A stretch of 41,326 bases of DNA from an uncultured Enterobacterales bacterium (GCA_937981905.1 CALJMY010000166.1:1-41326); one strand, 5' to 3'; counted from the first letter of the stretch, positions 19,983 through 32,106 are shown. Numbers and translations are program-made. The notes: generated by a model not told the origin, from the sequence alone.

Positions 19983-20299
19983 AAAGAGTAATAATGTATA
20001 AACGAAAAGTTGTCATTATTATAAGGGGGTTGTTATAACAAGCACAACCCTCACGCTAGTCAATTTTAACGCGAAATAACGAGTTACATTAATGGTTAAT
20101 AAATGAACGGTAAACTGTCAATTTTATCAAATATGGCCGTTAATGCCCCTAGAAGCCAAAATTAAGCGATATTACCGCTAGCATCAACAAGATACTATGC
20201 TAGAATCAAGCACTATTTTTTGAATTTTACGCCATCTGAATAAGAACAATTATAGCGTGGAATGTTTTATATCTACAAAAACAGGGATTTTAGGGACTT

Positions 20300-22942
20300 A
20301 TGACTGAGTTGGACAAAAATGTATCTCCGATGAATATCGAAGACGAATTAAAGAACTCGTACCTAGATTATGCGATGAGTGTAATCGTAGGCCGTGCATT
20401 ACCTGATGTTCGTGATGGTTTAAAACCCGTACATCGCCGTGTACTTTTTGCAATGAATGTATTGAACAATGATTGGAATAAAGCATACAAGAAATCAGCC
20501 CGTGTGGTTGGTGACGTAATCGGTAAATATCATCCACATGGTGATACTGCTGTTTATGACACTATCGTACGTATGGCACAGCCGTTCTCATTACGTTATC
20601 CACTAGTTGATGGCCAAGGTAACTTTGGTTCTGTTGATGGTGATAGCGCAGCAGCAATGCGTTATACCGAAATTCGCATGAAGAAAATGGCACATTCGTT
20701 ACTTATCGATCTTGAAAAAGAAACGGTAGACTTCGCGCCTAACTATGACGGTACAGAACATATTCCCGTTGTACTACCAACGCGTATTCCTAATCTATTA
20801 GTGAATGGTTCGTCAGGTATTGCTGTAGGGATGGCAACAAACATTCCACCGCATAACTTAAATGAAGTAATATCTGGTTGTTTAGCATTTATTAAAAACG
20901 AAGATATCACCATTGAAGAGCTTCTAGAATTCATCCCTGGTCCTGATTTCCCAACGGCAGGTATCATTAGTGGTCGTCAAGGTATTGTTGATGCGTACAA
21001 AACAGGCCGCGGTAAAGTAAGAATTCGTGCCCGCGCTGAAGTGGAAGTAGCCGACAACGGTAAAGAAACGATTATTGTTCACGAACTTCCTTATCAAGTA
21101 AATAAAGCTCGCCTAATTGAAAAAATGGCTGAGCTTGTTCGTGATAAGAAAGTAGAAGGTATTAGTGCACTACGTGATGAGTCTGATAAAGACGGCATGC
21201 GTATGGTTATTGAAATCAAACGCGGCGAAGTGGGCGAAGTTGTTTTAAATAACTTATATTCACAAACGCAAATGCAAGTGTCTTTCGGTATCAACATGGT
21301 GGCACTTGAGGACAACCGTCCTAAATTGTTTAACCTTAAAGAAATGTTATCTAGTTTTGTACGTCATCGCCGTGAAGTTGTAACACGCCGTACTGTATTT
21401 GAACTGCGTAAAGCCCGCGAACGCGCTCATATTTTAGAATCACTAGCGATTGCGCTAGCAAATATTGAACCTGTTATTGAGCTTATTCGTAATTCACCAA
21501 CACCAGCAGAGGCTAAAGTTGCTTTAGTCGCTAAAGGTTGGGAGTTAGGTAATGTTGCAGCCATGCTTGAAAGTGCTGGTGATGATGCGGCTCGTCCTGA
21601 ATGGTTAGAACCAGAATTTGGTATTCGTGATGGTCTTTACTATTTAACAGAGACTCAAGCACAAGCTATTTTAGAATTACGTCTTCACCGTTTAACTGGT
21701 TTAGAACATGAAAAAATCTTGGGTGAATACAAAGAGATTCTAGAGTTAATCGCTGAATTACTTCACATTTTAGGTTCTCCTGAGCGTCTAATGGAAGTGA
21801 TTGTTGAAGAGCTAGAAGCTGTTCTTGAAGAATTTGGTGATGAGCGCCGCACAGAAATTACTAATGCGTCACATGATTTATCATTAGAAGATCTAATTAC
21901 TGAAGAAGACGTTGTAGTTACTTTATCGCACGAAGGTTATGTTAAGTATCAGCCATTGACTGAATACGAAGCACAGCGCCGTGGTGGTAAAGGTAAAGCA
22001 GCAACGAAGATGAAAGATGAAGATTTCATCGAACGTCTGTTAGTAGCAAATACACATGACACCATGTTGTGTTTCTCTAACCGCGGTAAAATGTACTGGC
22101 TTAAAACTTATCAACTACCATTAGCTTCTCGTCAAGCTCGTGGTAAGCCAATTGTTAACTTACTACCGCTTGAAAAAGATGAACGTATTACTGCTATTCT
22201 ACCAGTTCGTGAATACACAGAAGACAAGTGTATTTTAATGGCAACTGCTGCAGGTACGGTTAAGAAAACTAACCTAACAGCTTACTCTCGTCCACGTGCT
22301 AACGGTATTATTGCTGTTAATCTACGTGATGATGATGAATTAGTTGGCGTAGCGTTAACAGAAGATGACAGCGAAATCATGTTGTTTTCTGATGAAGGTA
22401 AAGTAGTTCGCTTTAGCCAAGAGCAATGTCGTGCAATCGGCCGTACAGGTACGGGTGTTCGCGGTATGAAGCTTAAAGAAGGTCAAAAAGTAGTATCACT
22501 TATCGTTCCTCATGGTGATGGTTGTATTTTAACTGTGACTGAAAATGGTTACGGTAAACGTACAGTGCTAGAAGATTACCCTGCGAAGAGTCGTGCAACA
22601 CAAGGTGTTGTATCGATTAAAGTAAGCGAACGTAATGGCTTAGTAATTGGCGCTGTTCAAGTTGATGAAAATGATGAAATCATGATTATCTCTAACAAAG
22701 GCACGCTAGTTCGTACACCTGTTGAAGGCGTTTCAACGGTTGGTCGTAACACGCAAGGTGTGACGCTAATTCGTACTGTTGAAGGTGAGAAAGTTGTTGC
22801 ACTACAACGCATCGAAGAAATAGATACAACAGAGGTTGTTGAAGGCGATGTTGTTGAAGGTGAAGTGATTGAAGGCGAACAAGCTGCAAATGCTAGCAGT
22901 TCAGAGTCGAGTGATGTAACACCACCGACTGACGCCGAGTAA
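20300..22942 (+). CDS. gyrA: DNA gyrase subunit A
   Basis: Starts in frame as [52 protein letters not shown]; catalytic [25 protein letters not shown] GyrA box; acidic C-terminal tail. Confidence 0.99.
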   Translation: MTELDKNVSPMNIEDELKNSYLDYAMSVIVGRALPDVRDGLKPVHRRVLFAMNVLNNDWNKAYKKSARVVGDVIGKYHPHGDTAVYDTIVRMAQPFSLRYPLVDGQGNFGSVDGDSAAAMRYTEIRMKKMAHSLLIDLEKETVDFAPNYDGTEHIPVVLPTRIPNLLVNGSSGIAVGMATNIPPHNLNEVISGCLAFIKNEDITIEELLEFIPGPDFPTAGIISGRQGIVDAYKTGRGKVRIRARAEVEVADNGKETIIVHELPYQVNKARLIEKMAELVRDKKVEGISALRDESDKDGMRMVIEIKRGEVGEVVLNNLYSQTQMQVSFGINMVALEDNRPKLFNLKEMLSSFVRHRREVVTRRTVFELRKARERAHILESLAIALANIEPVIELIRNSPTPAEAKVALVAKGWELGNVAAMLESAGDDAARPEWLEPEFGIRDGLYYLTETQAQAILELRLHRLTGLEHEKILGEYKEILELIAELLHILGSPERLMEVIVEELEAVLEEFGDERRTEITNASHDLSLEDLITEEDVVVTLSHEGYVKYQPLTEYEAQRRGGKGKAATKMKDEDFIERLLVANTHDTMLCFSNRGKMYWLKTYQLPLASRQARGKPIVNLLPLEKDERITAILPVREYTEDKCILMATAAGTVKKTNLTAYSRPRANGIIAVNLRDDDELVGVALTEDDSEIMLFSDEGKVVRFSQEQCRAIGRTGTGVRGMKLKEGQKVVSLIVPHGDGCILTVTENGYGKRTVLEDYPAKSRATQGVVSIKVSERNGLVIGAVQVDENDEIMIISNKGTLVRTPVEGVSTVGRNTQGVTLIRTVEGEKVVALQRIEEIDTTEVVEGDVVEGEVIEGEQAANASSSESSDVTPPTDAE

Positions 22943-22954
22943 ACTTACATTGTT

Positions 22955-22980
22955 AAAAAGCGCCTAACGGCGCTTTTTTT
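22955..22980 (+). terminator. Rho-independent terminator after gyrA
   Basis: AAAAAGCGCC-TAAC-GGCGCTTTTTTT. Confidence 0.9.
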
Positions 22981-23039
22981 GTTTATGCCCATTGGGGGAT
23001 AAACGTTAAAGATTTTAAAAATTAAATATAGGAAACACC

Positions 23040-24122
23040 ATGACAAAGGTATACAACTTTTGTGCAGGACCAGCAATGCTACCTGCCGCTGTGATGAAAA
23101 AAGCGCAACAAGAATTTATTGACTGGCAAAGTCACGGCATTTCAATTATGGAATTTAGCCACCGTGATAAAAACTACATGGCGGTGGCACAAGAAGCCGA
23201 AGCTAATTTACGTAAATTAATGAACATTCCAGAGAACTACCGCGTGTTATTTTGTCATGGCGGTGGTCGTGGTCAATTCTCTGCTGTACCATTAAACCTT
23301 ATTGGTTTAACGGGTAAAGCTGATTACTTAGTGACTGGCTCATGGTCGAAATCAGCGGTAACTGAAGCGCAAAAATATGGTGAAATCAACGTGGTTGCAC
23401 AACCTGCTAACATTGATGGTTTAAACACTGTAGCACCTCGTTCAACGTGGAATGTAAGCGACGATGCTGCTTATTTCCATTATTGCCCGAACGAAACCGT
23501 TGATGGTATCGAAATGAGCGAAGAGCCAGAAGTTAACGCGCCATTAGTGGCTGACTTATCTTCAACTATTTTATCGCGTGAAATTGATGTGTCTAAATAC
23601 GGCGTAATCTACGCAGGTGCGCAAAAGAACATCGGACCATCAGGCTTATCAATTGTGATTGTGCGTGAAGACTTAATGGGTAATGCACTACCAATGACGC
23701 CATCAATCTTTGATTATCAGCTTACTAGCGATAACGATTCAATGTTTAACACACCGCCTACATTCGCTTGGTATCTAGCAGGTGAAGTCTTCAAATGGTT
23801 GTTAGAGCAGGGCGGCGTTAAAGCGATGGAACAACGCAACATCGAAAAAGCCGAGTTACTATACGATACGATCGACAGCTTAGATTTCTATCAAAATAAA
23901 GTAGAACCTAACCATCGTTCTCGCATGAATGTCACTTTCCAATTAACCGATAGTTCATTAGATGCATTGTTCTTAGAACAATCTAAAGCGGCTGGTTTAA
24001 TGGCGCTTAAAGGTCATCGAAGTGTTGGCGGTATGCGAGCAAGTATTTACAACGCAATGCCATTAGAAGGTGTTCAAGCGCTTGTTTCATTTATGAAACA
24101 ATTCGCAGCAGAAAACGCGTAA
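23040..24122 (+). CDS. serC: Phosphoserine aminotransferase SerC
   Basis: [58 protein letters not shown]. Confidence 0.98.
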   Translation: MTKVYNFCAGPAMLPAAVMKKAQQEFIDWQSHGISIMEFSHRDKNYMAVAQEAEANLRKLMNIPENYRVLFCHGGGRGQFSAVPLNLIGLTGKADYLVTGSWSKSAVTEAQKYGEINVVAQPANIDGLNTVAPRSTWNVSDDAAYFHYCPNETVDGIEMSEEPEVNAPLVADLSSTILSREIDVSKYGVIYAGAQKNIGPSGLSIVIVREDLMGNALPMTPSIFDYQLTSDNDSMFNTPPTFAWYLAGEVFKWLLEQGGVKAMEQRNIEKAELLYDTIDSLDFYQNKVEPNHRSRMNVTFQLTDSSLDALFLEQSKAAGLMALKGHRSVGGMRASIYNAMPLEGVQALVSFMKQFAAENA

Positions 24123-24140
24123 TTATTACTTACCAATATT

Positions 24141-24173
24141 AAAGTGAGGCAGTTTATTCCTGTCTCACTTTTT
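24141..24173 (+). terminator. Rho-independent terminator after serC
   Basis: AAAGTGAGgCAGtttattCCTGtCTCACTTTTTC: paired arms followed by a T-tract. Confidence 0.75.
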
Positions 24174-24331
24174 CTTTCACTTCCTACCAAATCTTTCCTT
24201 ATGCTTATCTCCACATATTATTCTTAAAATTAACAGCTTGATATAAGATATAGATAAATGTAAGACATATTATGTCGACATGTTTGTTTAATTCTTCTAA
24301 TATATATTTTTTTACTTTTGGATATTATTGA

Positions 24332-25519
24332 ATGAAAACAGTTATAGAAGAATTTATCAAAAAAGAATCTTCAGCGGGCGTGATATTAATCTTTGTTACT
24401 ATCTTTGCTTTATTATTGAAAAATACGGGCTTTTCCGATCTTTATGATTCTTTTCTTGCGACGCCAGTCGAGGTTCGTTTTGGCGCACTTCACATCGATA
24501 AACCGCTATTACTTTGGATCAACGATGGCTTAATGGCTATCTTTTTCTTATTGATTGGACTTGAGGTTAAACGAGAAATATTAGAAGGGCACTTATCTTC
24601 ATTTTCTCAAATAGCTTTGCCAGGCTTTGCTGCTGTCGGCGGTATGGTTGTTCCAGCGGCTGTCTATTTATTCTTTGTAGGTACAGATTCAGTAGGTACA
24701 CAAGGCTGGGCAATACCAACAGCAACAGATATTGCGTTTGCATTAGGTGTTCTCTCATTACTTGGTAAGAGAGTACCCGTGTCTCTTAAGATATTTTTAA
24801 TGGCATTAGCTATTATTGATGATTTAGGCGCTATTGTTATCATCGCGTTATTTTATACCGCAGAATTATCGACATTGTCCATTGCTGTTGCTGCGGCGGC
24901 TATCGCTGTTCTGTTCATTATGAATAGACTTGGTGTAGACCGTAAAGCGGCTTACATCTTAGTAGGTATTGTTTTATGGGTTAGTGTATTAAAATCAGGT
25001 GTACACGCGACGCTTGCTGGCGTTGCATTAGCATTCTCTATTCCATTAACACAACGTAAAGTTATAGCCGGAAATATTAAACGCTCAATGCTTAAATCGA
25101 TGGAACATGACTTACATTATTGGGTTGCCTTCTTTATCTTACCGCTATTTGCATTTGTAAATGCAGGTGTTGATTTTAGAACAATATCAGTTGACCAGAT
25201 ATTAACACCAGTACCGTTAGGTATTGCTGCTGGATTATTTATTGGTAAGCAAGTTGGTGTGTTTGTCTTTAGCTTTATTGCTATCAAACTAGGCTTGGCT
25301 AAATTACCAGAAAATAGTAACTATATGCAGCTATATGGTGTGTCGATACTAACGGGTATTGGTTTTACCATGAGTTTGTTTGTAAACTCACTCGCATTCC
25401 CTGATCCAACTATGTTTATGTTTGCCGATAAACTGGCTATTTTAGTTGGCTCATTTGGTGCTGGTATTTTAGGTTATCTGATTTTACGTTTTACATCAGA
25501 GAATAAAGTACAACATTAA
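24332..25519 (+). CDS. nhaA: Na+/H+ antiporter NhaA
   Basis: IEEFIKKESSAGVILIFVTIFALLLKN, WAIPTATDIAFALGVLSLLG, ALAIIDDLGAIVIIALFYT, HATLAGVALAFSIP. Confidence 0.98.
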   Translation: MKTVIEEFIKKESSAGVILIFVTIFALLLKNTGFSDLYDSFLATPVEVRFGALHIDKPLLLWINDGLMAIFFLLIGLEVKREILEGHLSSFSQIALPGFAAVGGMVVPAAVYLFFVGTDSVGTQGWAIPTATDIAFALGVLSLLGKRVPVSLKIFLMALAIIDDLGAIVIIALFYTAELSTLSIAVAAAAIAVLFIMNRLGVDRKAAYILVGIVLWVSVLKSGVHATLAGVALAFSIPLTQRKVIAGNIKRSMLKSMEHDLHYWVAFFILPLFAFVNAGVDFRTISVDQILTPVPLGIAAGLFIGKQVGVFVFSFIAIKLGLAKLPENSNYMQLYGVSILTGIGFTMSLFVNSLAFPDPTMFMFADKLAILVGSFGAGILGYLILRFTSENKVQH

Positions 25520-25528
25520 TGACTGCTT

Positions 25529-25564
25529 AGCGAAGAAGTGTAGTGATAAGCTCACTTCTTCGCT
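25529..25564. terminator. Hairpin downstream of nhaA (terminator or mRNA 3'-end structure)
   Basis: AGCGAAGAAGTG-TAGTGATAAGCT-CACTTCTTCGCT: perfect 12-bp stem but no clear T-tract. Confidence 0.5.
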
Positions 25565-25598
25565 GATATATAACTTTCCCTTTATTATCAACTTCTTC

Positions 25599-25628
25599 TT
25601 GACTCTAGTACAAAAACATAGATATTCT
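25599..25628 (+). promoter_or_regulatory. Candidate sigma70 promoter of the chemosensory cluster
   Basis: TTGACT - 18 bp - TATTCT, about 35 bp upstream of the STAS gene. Confidence 0.35.
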
Positions 25629-25662
25629 AGCTCCTCTATAAATATAGAATCAAGGATATTGC

Positions 25663-25950
25663 ATGGACGCGATCACATTACCATTACCTCAATCGTTAGA
25701 TATTTCATTAGTTAATGAAACTAAAAATACGATACTTGAACAAATCCAATCCGATAACCCTATTAAACATATATACATTGATGCAATAAAATTAGTCCGT
25801 ATCGACACGGCTGGTTTGCAGTTATTGACTGCACTTGTAACTCATTGTAATGCTAAAAATATAAAATTTTCGTGGAAAAACATAAATAACGAACTCACAC
25901 AAAGTGCATTAAGTTTGGGATTATTTGATGTTCTAAAGCTTAATCAATAG
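25663..25950 (+). CDS. STAS-domain protein
   Basis: IKHIYIDAIKLVRIDTAGLQLLTALVTHC matches the STAS core; first gene of the che cluster. Confidence 0.82.
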   Translation: MDAITLPLPQSLDISLVNETKNTILEQIQSDNPIKHIYIDAIKLVRIDTAGLQLLTALVTHCNAKNIKFSWKNINNELTQSALSLGLFDVLKLNQ

Positions 25951-25972
25951 TCCTAAATTATAGGAAAGTATA

Positions 25973-26335
25973 ATGGCAAAGATCTTAATAGTTGATGACT
26001 CTGTTTCAATTAGAAACATGGTTACATTCACTCTTAAACAGCAAGATTACGAAACAGTAGAAGCCTGTGATGGCCAAGATGGCTTAGAAAAAGCTAAAAA
26101 TGAACGTTTTGATTTAATCATTACTGATGTAAACATGCCCGGCATAGATGGTATTGATTTATGTAAAGAAATTAGACAATTACCAGCGTTTAAATTTACG
26201 CCAATTTTAATGTTAACCACTGAAAGTTCGCCAGAAATGAAACAACGCGGCAAGGAAGCTGGGGCTACTGGATGGCTGGTGAAACCATTTAATCCTGAAA
26301 AATTATTGTTAACCATCAAACGTGTCATAAGGTAA
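25973..26335 (+). CDS. cheY: CheY-type single-domain response regulator
   Basis: KILIVDDSVSIRNMV, LIITDVNMPGIDGIDL, LMLTTESS, GWLVKPFNPE: conserved DD/D/T/K all present. Confidence 0.95.
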   Translation: MAKILIVDDSVSIRNMVTFTLKQQDYETVEACDGQDGLEKAKNERFDLIITDVNMPGIDGIDLCKEIRQLPAFKFTPILMLTTESSPEMKQRGKEAGATGWLVKPFNPEKLLLTIKRVIR

Positions 26336-26344
26336 GCATCGTAT

Positions 26345-28417
26345 ATGAGTATTGACCTGTCGCAATTTATTCCAACATTCTTAGACGAAAGTTTCGAAGG
26401 ATTGGCACTCATGGAATCAAGCTTGCTCAATATTGAACAAGGCGATGTCGATATTATTAATGCTATTTTTCGTACTGCACATTCAATTAAAGGCGGTGCT
26501 GGTACGTTTGGTTTTGTGCACGTAACAGACTTTACTCATGAAGTTGAGACATTACTTGATGAAATGCGAGATGGTCGACGTGATATTAATAAAGATGACA
26601 CAAACCTATTATTACAATCAATAGACTGTATTAAGTTATTGATTGAAGCAGCACGTGATGGGATTGAATGCGATAACCTCAATGTAGTAAACGTTAAAAA
26701 AGCACTTGAAAAGACGCTAAAAATAGAAAGTATTACCAATTCGAATATGGTTGAAAACACTATTGAACCTAAAGGCGTTGGCCAATGGGCAATCAATTTT
26801 AAACCTCATTTAGACATGCTAAAAACAGGTAATGATGCCATTAATATTATTAATGCATTAACTGACTTAGGCACTGTTACTCAAACTATCGATCATACAA
26901 ATATTCCAGAATTATCATCATTAAACGGTGAAGACTGTTATTTGTCATGGCAACTTACACTTAATTCAAATTGTGCACGTTCAGACATCGATGAAATATT
27001 TGAATGGGTAGAGGATGAATGTGATTTAGTAATAACGTTTGTAGAAACATCTAACAACGCTATTAATAATATTACTGAGCAACCAACCAATAGCGACATT
27101 CAAACGGCAACCGAAATAAATAATAAATCACTGCCCAATGTTAAAGCTACTCCAGAAATAGCCACTAATAATACATCAATGTCAGTTTTTGAAAGTGCTT
27201 CTATTCGTGTCGGCATAGATAAAGTTGATACTTTGATGAACCGTGTTGGTGAGCTTGTTATTACTCAAGCAATGTTAAAACAAATTGGTAGTGATTTATT
27301 AAATCATGATCATCAATTAGCCGCTAAGCTCATTGATGGATTAGCACAGTTAGAAAGTAATACCCGAGAATTACAAGAAGATGTCATGCGAATACGCATG
27401 TTACCTGTGAGTTTTGTCTTCAATCGATTTCCTCGTATGGTTTATGATATTAGCGCTAAATTAAATAAGAAAATTGAGTTGAAGTTTTCCGGTGAAAATA
27501 CCGAAATAGATAAAACGGTGATGGAAAAAATAGGTGACCCACTTATTCATTTAGTCAGAAACTCTTTAGATCATGGTATAGAAACTCCCCAAGAGCGTAT
27601 AACAATGGGCAAACCCGAAACAGGGCTCGTTCATTTAAAAGCTTATCATCAAGGCGGTTATATAATTATTGATATTATTGATGATGGTCGTGGATTAAAT
27701 AGTGCTGTTATTAAGCAAAAAGCATTAGAAAAAGGGCTAATCACTAATGAGCAAGAGCTTAGCGAGCAAGATATTAATGAATTAATTTTCACGCCCGGAT
27801 TTTCCACATCTCAAGAAATTAATGATTTATCTGGGCGCGGCGTAGGCATGGACGTTGTTAGGCGAAATATAGAATCACTAGGCGGTCACGTTACCGTTGC
27901 ATCAATATCTGGACAGGGTTCTACATTTTCAGTCAGTCTACCGTTAACACTAGCTATTCTCGATGGTCAATTAATTAAAGTGGCTAATGAAACTTATATC
28001 GTGCCACTTATTTCTATCGTCGAATCGGCTCAAATCAATAATAAACAAGTCAAAGCCGTTGCTGGGCGTTCAAGTGTTTATTTATTTAGAGAAGAATATA
28101 TTCCTATCTACTCAATAAAACGATTATTTTCTTTGCCACAAACAGCAGAAAAGTATGAAGAAGAAATGATAGTCATCGTTGAAAACAATGGTCAAAAATA
28201 CGCATTATTAGTCGATGAATTATTAGACCAACAACAGTTTGTTTTAAAGAACCTCGATACTAATTATATGGCTGTAGATGGCATTGCTGGCGCTACTATT
28301 TTGGGGAACGGTAATGTTGCATTAATTATTGATATCCGAGGTGTCATTCATTTAAATCAATTCATAAAAGATGATGAATTAGATGTTGTTGATTATACCG
28401 CCGAGGGTGCAGCATGA
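26345..28417 (+). CDS. cheA: Chemotaxis histidine kinase CheA
   Basis: Hpt domain (FRTAHSIKGGAGTFGF), P3 (RVGELVITQAML), HATPase (LVRNSLDHGIE, DDGRGLN, LSGRGVGMDVVRRNIESLGG), C-terminal CheW-like domain. Confidence 0.97.
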   Translation: MSIDLSQFIPTFLDESFEGLALMESSLLNIEQGDVDIINAIFRTAHSIKGGAGTFGFVHVTDFTHEVETLLDEMRDGRRDINKDDTNLLLQSIDCIKLLIEAARDGIECDNLNVVNVKKALEKTLKIESITNSNMVENTIEPKGVGQWAINFKPHLDMLKTGNDAINIINALTDLGTVTQTIDHTNIPELSSLNGEDCYLSWQLTLNSNCARSDIDEIFEWVEDECDLVITFVETSNNAINNITEQPTNSDIQTATEINNKSLPNVKATPEIATNNTSMSVFESASIRVGIDKVDTLMNRVGELVITQAMLKQIGSDLLNHDHQLAAKLIDGLAQLESNTRELQEDVMRIRMLPVSFVFNRFPRMVYDISAKLNKKIELKFSGENTEIDKTVMEKIGDPLIHLVRNSLDHGIETPQERITMGKPETGLVHLKAYHQGGYIIIDIIDDGRGLNSAVIKQKALEKGLITNEQELSEQDINELIFTPGFSTSQEINDLSGRGVGMDVVRRNIESLGGHVTVASISGQGSTFSVSLPLTLAILDGQLIKVANETYIVPLISIVESAQINNKQVKAVAGRSSVYLFREEYIPIYSIKRLFSLPQTAEKYEEEMIVIVENNGQKYALLVDELLDQQQFVLKNLDTNYMAVDGIAGATILGNGNVALIIDIRGVIHLNQFIKDDELDVVDYTAEGAA

Positions 28418-28914
28418 TTGATGAAGAGATTATAGATATTGATGAACAAGGCCAGCAATTTTTATCATTTATCTTGGCAGGTGAAGAATATGCAATTGAT
28501 ATTTTAAAGGTTCAAGAACTTAGAGAGTGGAGCCAAACGACGCTCGTCCCTAATAGTCCGAATTATATCGATGGCGTAATGAATTTAAGGGGACAAATAA
28601 TCCCTGTGATTAATCTTAGAAAACGATTTAATTTACCTAATGACCATACTTTGAATAATCGTATTGTCATTGTTCTAAATATTAATGATGGCACACGTTT
28701 CAGATTAATGGGATTGCTGGTGGACTCTTTTTCACAAACTTATGATATTAATGAAAAAGACATCAAACCAGCGCCCAGTAAAATTAGTATTATTGATGAT
28801 GAATTTATAATTGGGTTATCTACTATAGACAATAAAATGCTTATTTTATTAGACGTTAACCAACTATTGTCATCTAAAGAATTGTCACTACAAAAGACAA
28901 ACCATGTCGCTTAA
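28414..28914 (+). CDS. cheW: CheW adaptor protein (first copy)
   Basis: QFLSFILAGEEYAIDILKVQELREWSQTTLVPNSPNYIDGVMNLRGQIIPVINLRKRF. Confidence 0.95.
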   Translation: MIDEEIIDIDEQGQQFLSFILAGEEYAIDILKVQELREWSQTTLVPNSPNYIDGVMNLRGQIIPVINLRKRFNLPNDHTLNNRIVIVLNINDGTRFRLMGLLVDSFSQTYDINEKDIKPAPSKISIIDDEFIIGLSTIDNKMLILLDVNQLLSSKELSLQKTNHVA

Positions 28915-28941
28915 TGGATTAAATGTTCGAGGAGAACAATA

Positions 28942-31227
28942 ATGCGCAACAACATACCAGTAACTGATTGTCGTATTTCATTGAAACCAGGTGAAGACTT
29001 AGTTACTAAAACCGATTTACAGGGACGGATCACATACGTCAACCCTGCTTTCATTGAAGTTAGCGGTTTCTCAGAGAAAGAACTCGTAGGTGAAAATCAC
29101 AATGTTGTTCGCCATCCAGATATGCCAGAAGCAGTCTTTAAAGATCTATGGCAGACATTAGCGCTTGGTCGTCCGTGGGTTGGAGTGATTAAAAATCGAT
29201 GTAAAAATGGAGACTATTATTGGGTGACGGCTAATGTCACGCCATTAATGAAAAATGGTCGTTTGGCTGAGTATATGTCAGTAAGGTCTAATCCTTCTGA
29301 AAAACAAGTAGAAATGACAGAACTATTGTATGAAAAGCTCAAATCTGAAGAAGTTGTATTACCCGGTCCAAATAGTATTTTATCAAATAATTACCAAGCA
29401 CAAATTAACAAATGGTTAATGAGTAGTGTTGTAGTCTCTGTCGTTATTGGCGTGCCTTTATGTTTTTCAGCGATACCAGCGTTAGATGTACTTGGCCCGG
29501 TAGCTGGTTTTGGAGTCTTAGCATTTGGTGTTAATCGTGTCGTAAAACGTACTATTTTATCTGGGATTAATAATTCTATTAATGAATTACAGAAAATTAC
29601 AGAAGGAGACTATACCCGAGATATTTCTGTAACTGAAGAAGGTGAGTCTGGTAAATTACTTCGCATGGTTAAGTCTATTCAAATCAAATTAGGTTTTGAA
29701 GTCAATGACGCAAAACAAATAGCACAACGCTCAGAACGTATTAAAGTGGCGTTAGACAACGTTACCTCTTGTGTGATGATGGCAGACAATAATGGCAATA
29801 TTATTTACGTCAATAATGCCATTAATAAGATGTTACTAGACGCTGAAAGCGACATTAAACAAGACCTACCTGAATTTAGTGTGAAGCAATTAATAGGAAT
29901 GAAAATTGAATCTTTTTATAAAGATTTAACTGACCAACCAGATTTAATTGAATCATTGAAACATCCTTTTAATACACAATTAGTGATTGGGCCAAGGTCT
30001 TTTAATGTATCTGCTGCGCCCGTTATCGACGAATCTAATAATAGATTAGGGGTTGTTTTAGAATGGAGCGATGTTACTCAGCAATTAGCTGCAGAAGCTG
30101 ATGTTGAAAAACTAATTCAAAATGCAGCCGTTGGTATCTTAAATTCACGCCTTAACGCTAAAGAATATAGCGGCTTTACTGGTAATGTGGCTCGCGGCAT
30201 GAACGAAATGCTTGATTCAATTGTTACTCCCATTGAAGAAGTTAAACGTGTCGTATCGGATTTAGCTAATGGAAAATTAAGCTCTAGAATGGAAGGCCAT
30301 TTTAAAGGCACATTCAACGACTTAGATAATTCATTGCAAATAGCCATGAAAAAACTTGAAGAAACGGTAGGTGAAATACGCACCAACAGTGGAACAATTG
30401 CTTCTGGTGCTGAAGAAATATCTAAAGGTAATAATACATTAAGTACTCGAACTGAATCACAAGCAGCCAGCCTTGAGGAAACTGCCGCAAGTATGGAAGA
30501 AATGACAGCCACTGTTAAACAAAACGCTGACAATGCTTCACAAGCTAATTTACTCGCTGAAAATGCAAAAATACTCGCTGAAAATGGCGGCATCATTTCA
30601 GAAAAAGTTGTACGTTCGATGAGTGAAATAAGCCGTTCGAGCAAAAAAATTGCTGAAATCATTAGTGTTATTGATGAGATAGCATTTCAAACAAATTTAT
30701 TAGCACTTAACGCCGCTGTTGAGGCAGCACGTGCCGGTGATCAAGGACGCGGTTTTGCCGTTGTTGCAGCCGAGGTAAGAAATTTAGCTCAGCGAAGTGC
30801 TAGTTCAGCCAAAGAAATTAAAGGCTTGATTAGTGACAGTGTCGACAAAGTTGACGAAGGTGGTCGTTTTGTTGATGAATCAGGTAAAGCATTAACCGAA
30901 ATAGTAACAGCCATTCATGAAGTATCTAGTATTGTAAATAAAATTTCGTTAGCTAGTACTGAGCAATCAATAGGTATTAATCAAGTTAATGTTGCGATTA
31001 CCAATATGGATAAAGGCACACAACAAAATGCTGAATTGGTTGAAGAAGTGGCTGCCGCATCAGAAAGTATGGAAGAGCAAGCGGTTCAATTAAGACAACT
31101 AATGCGCTTCTTTTCAACTGACAACAATGACATTCACAATCAATCGACTAACTCGCCACAAGCGAATAAAAATCTCAAAAACAATCAAGAAAATACCACT
31201 CATGATACTCACTGGGAAGAGTTCTAA
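28942..31227 (+). CDS. Aer-like methyl-accepting chemotaxis protein (PAS - TM - HAMP - PAS - MCP signaling domain) ending in HWEEF
   Basis: N-terminal PAS ([38 protein letters not shown]), hydrophobic segment, second PAS-like region ([23 protein letters not shown]), MCP hairpin ([40 protein letters not shown]), C-terminal THWEEF. Confidence 0.93.
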   Translation: MRNNIPVTDCRISLKPGEDLVTKTDLQGRITYVNPAFIEVSGFSEKELVGENHNVVRHPDMPEAVFKDLWQTLALGRPWVGVIKNRCKNGDYYWVTANVTPLMKNGRLAEYMSVRSNPSEKQVEMTELLYEKLKSEEVVLPGPNSILSNNYQAQINKWLMSSVVVSVVIGVPLCFSAIPALDVLGPVAGFGVLAFGVNRVVKRTILSGINNSINELQKITEGDYTRDISVTEEGESGKLLRMVKSIQIKLGFEVNDAKQIAQRSERIKVALDNVTSCVMMADNNGNIIYVNNAINKMLLDAESDIKQDLPEFSVKQLIGMKIESFYKDLTDQPDLIESLKHPFNTQLVIGPRSFNVSAAPVIDESNNRLGVVLEWSDVTQQLAAEADVEKLIQNAAVGILNSRLNAKEYSGFTGNVARGMNEMLDSIVTPIEEVKRVVSDLANGKLSSRMEGHFKGTFNDLDNSLQIAMKKLEETVGEIRTNSGTIASGAEEISKGNNTLSTRTESQAASLEETAASMEEMTATVKQNADNASQANLLAENAKILAENGGIISEKVVRSMSEISRSSKKIAEIISVIDEIAFQTNLLALNAAVEAARAGDQGRGFAVVAAEVRNLAQRSASSAKEIKGLISDSVDKVDEGGRFVDESGKALTEIVTAIHEVSSIVNKISLASTEQSIGINQVNVAITNMDKGTQQNAELVEEVAAASESMEEQAVQLRQLMRFFSTDNNDIHNQSTNSPQANKNLKNNQENTTHDTHWEEF

Positions 31228-31236
31228 GGCACTATC

Positions 31237-32106
31237 ATGAGTCAAGACAAGCGAGCTTCAGAACAACTTAAACTAACGATTGAAAGTTATCATCGAGAGT
31301 TCGTTTACAATGATCACGATTTTGAACAAGTGAAGACACGAATTTATAATTATGCAGGTATAGATTTAGCTGATCATAAAAAAGACCTTGTTTACAACAG
31401 ATTGATAAAGCGCGTTAGAGACTTAGCGCTAAATTCTTTTGATGAGTATTTAACAGTACTTGATAATTCGTCAGAAGAAATTGCGTACTTTATAAATGCC
31501 ATGACGACGAATCTAACGTCGTTTTATAGAGAACCTCATCATTTTGAATTTTTAAGTGAGACATATATACCATCGCTTTTTCAACAAGGGCAACGCAGCT
31601 TACGAATATGGTCTTCAGCTTGTTCCGTAGGAGAAGAAGCTTACAGTATTGCTATTAGCTTATTAGAAGCAAATATCGATATTAATGAATGGGATATAAA
31701 AATATTAGCGACAGACATTAATACTGATGTTTTAAAGACCGCTAAAACAGGTATCTATTCATTAGAACGTATTGAGAACTTGAGTTTAATCCGTAAAAAA
31801 CTTGGCTTTATGCGCGGTAAAAATGAAAATATTAATAAGGTAATAGTTAAAGAAAATTTGAAAAAACTCATCGACTTTCAACACTCTAATCTTATTGATA
31901 TATGGAATATTGACGAGCCGTTAGATGTTATTTTTTGCCGAAACGTCATGATCTATTTTGACAAAGAAACGCAACACACTTTATTAGATCGAATGGCTAA
32001 ATTATTAAAACCAGGCGGTATTTTATTTATTGGACATTCAGAATCACCGACACAGGCAATGAAATATTTTAAATCCTTAGGTCGTACGACGTATCAAAAA
32101 CTATAA
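31237..32106 (+). CDS. cheR: Chemotaxis methyltransferase CheR
   Basis: AMTTNLTSFYREPHHFEFL, RIWSSACSVGEEAYSIAI, DVIFCRNVMIYFDKETQ, GGILFIGHSES. Confidence 0.96.
   Translation: MSQDKRASEQLKLTIESYHREFVYNDHDFEQVKTRIYNYAGIDLADHKKDLVYNRLIKRVRDLALNSFDEYLTVLDNSSEEIAYFINAMTTNLTSFYREPHHFEFLSETYIPSLFQQGQRSLRIWSSACSVGEEAYSIAISLLEANIDINEWDIKILATDINTDVLKTAKTGIYSLERIENLSLIRKKLGFMRGKNENINKVIVKENLKKLIDFQHSNLIDIWNIDEPLDVIFCRNVMIYFDKETQHTLLDRMAKLLKPGGILFIGHSESPTQAMKYFKSLGRTTYQKL

Noticed and set aside
26047-26430. 127-aa antisense ORF over cheY/cheA
   Set aside because: Antisense to conserved CheY and CheA N-terminus, no independent support.
30117-30662. 181-aa antisense ORF inside the MCP gene
   Set aside because: Fully antisense to a well-conserved MCP coding region; composition fits frame shadowing rather than a real protein.
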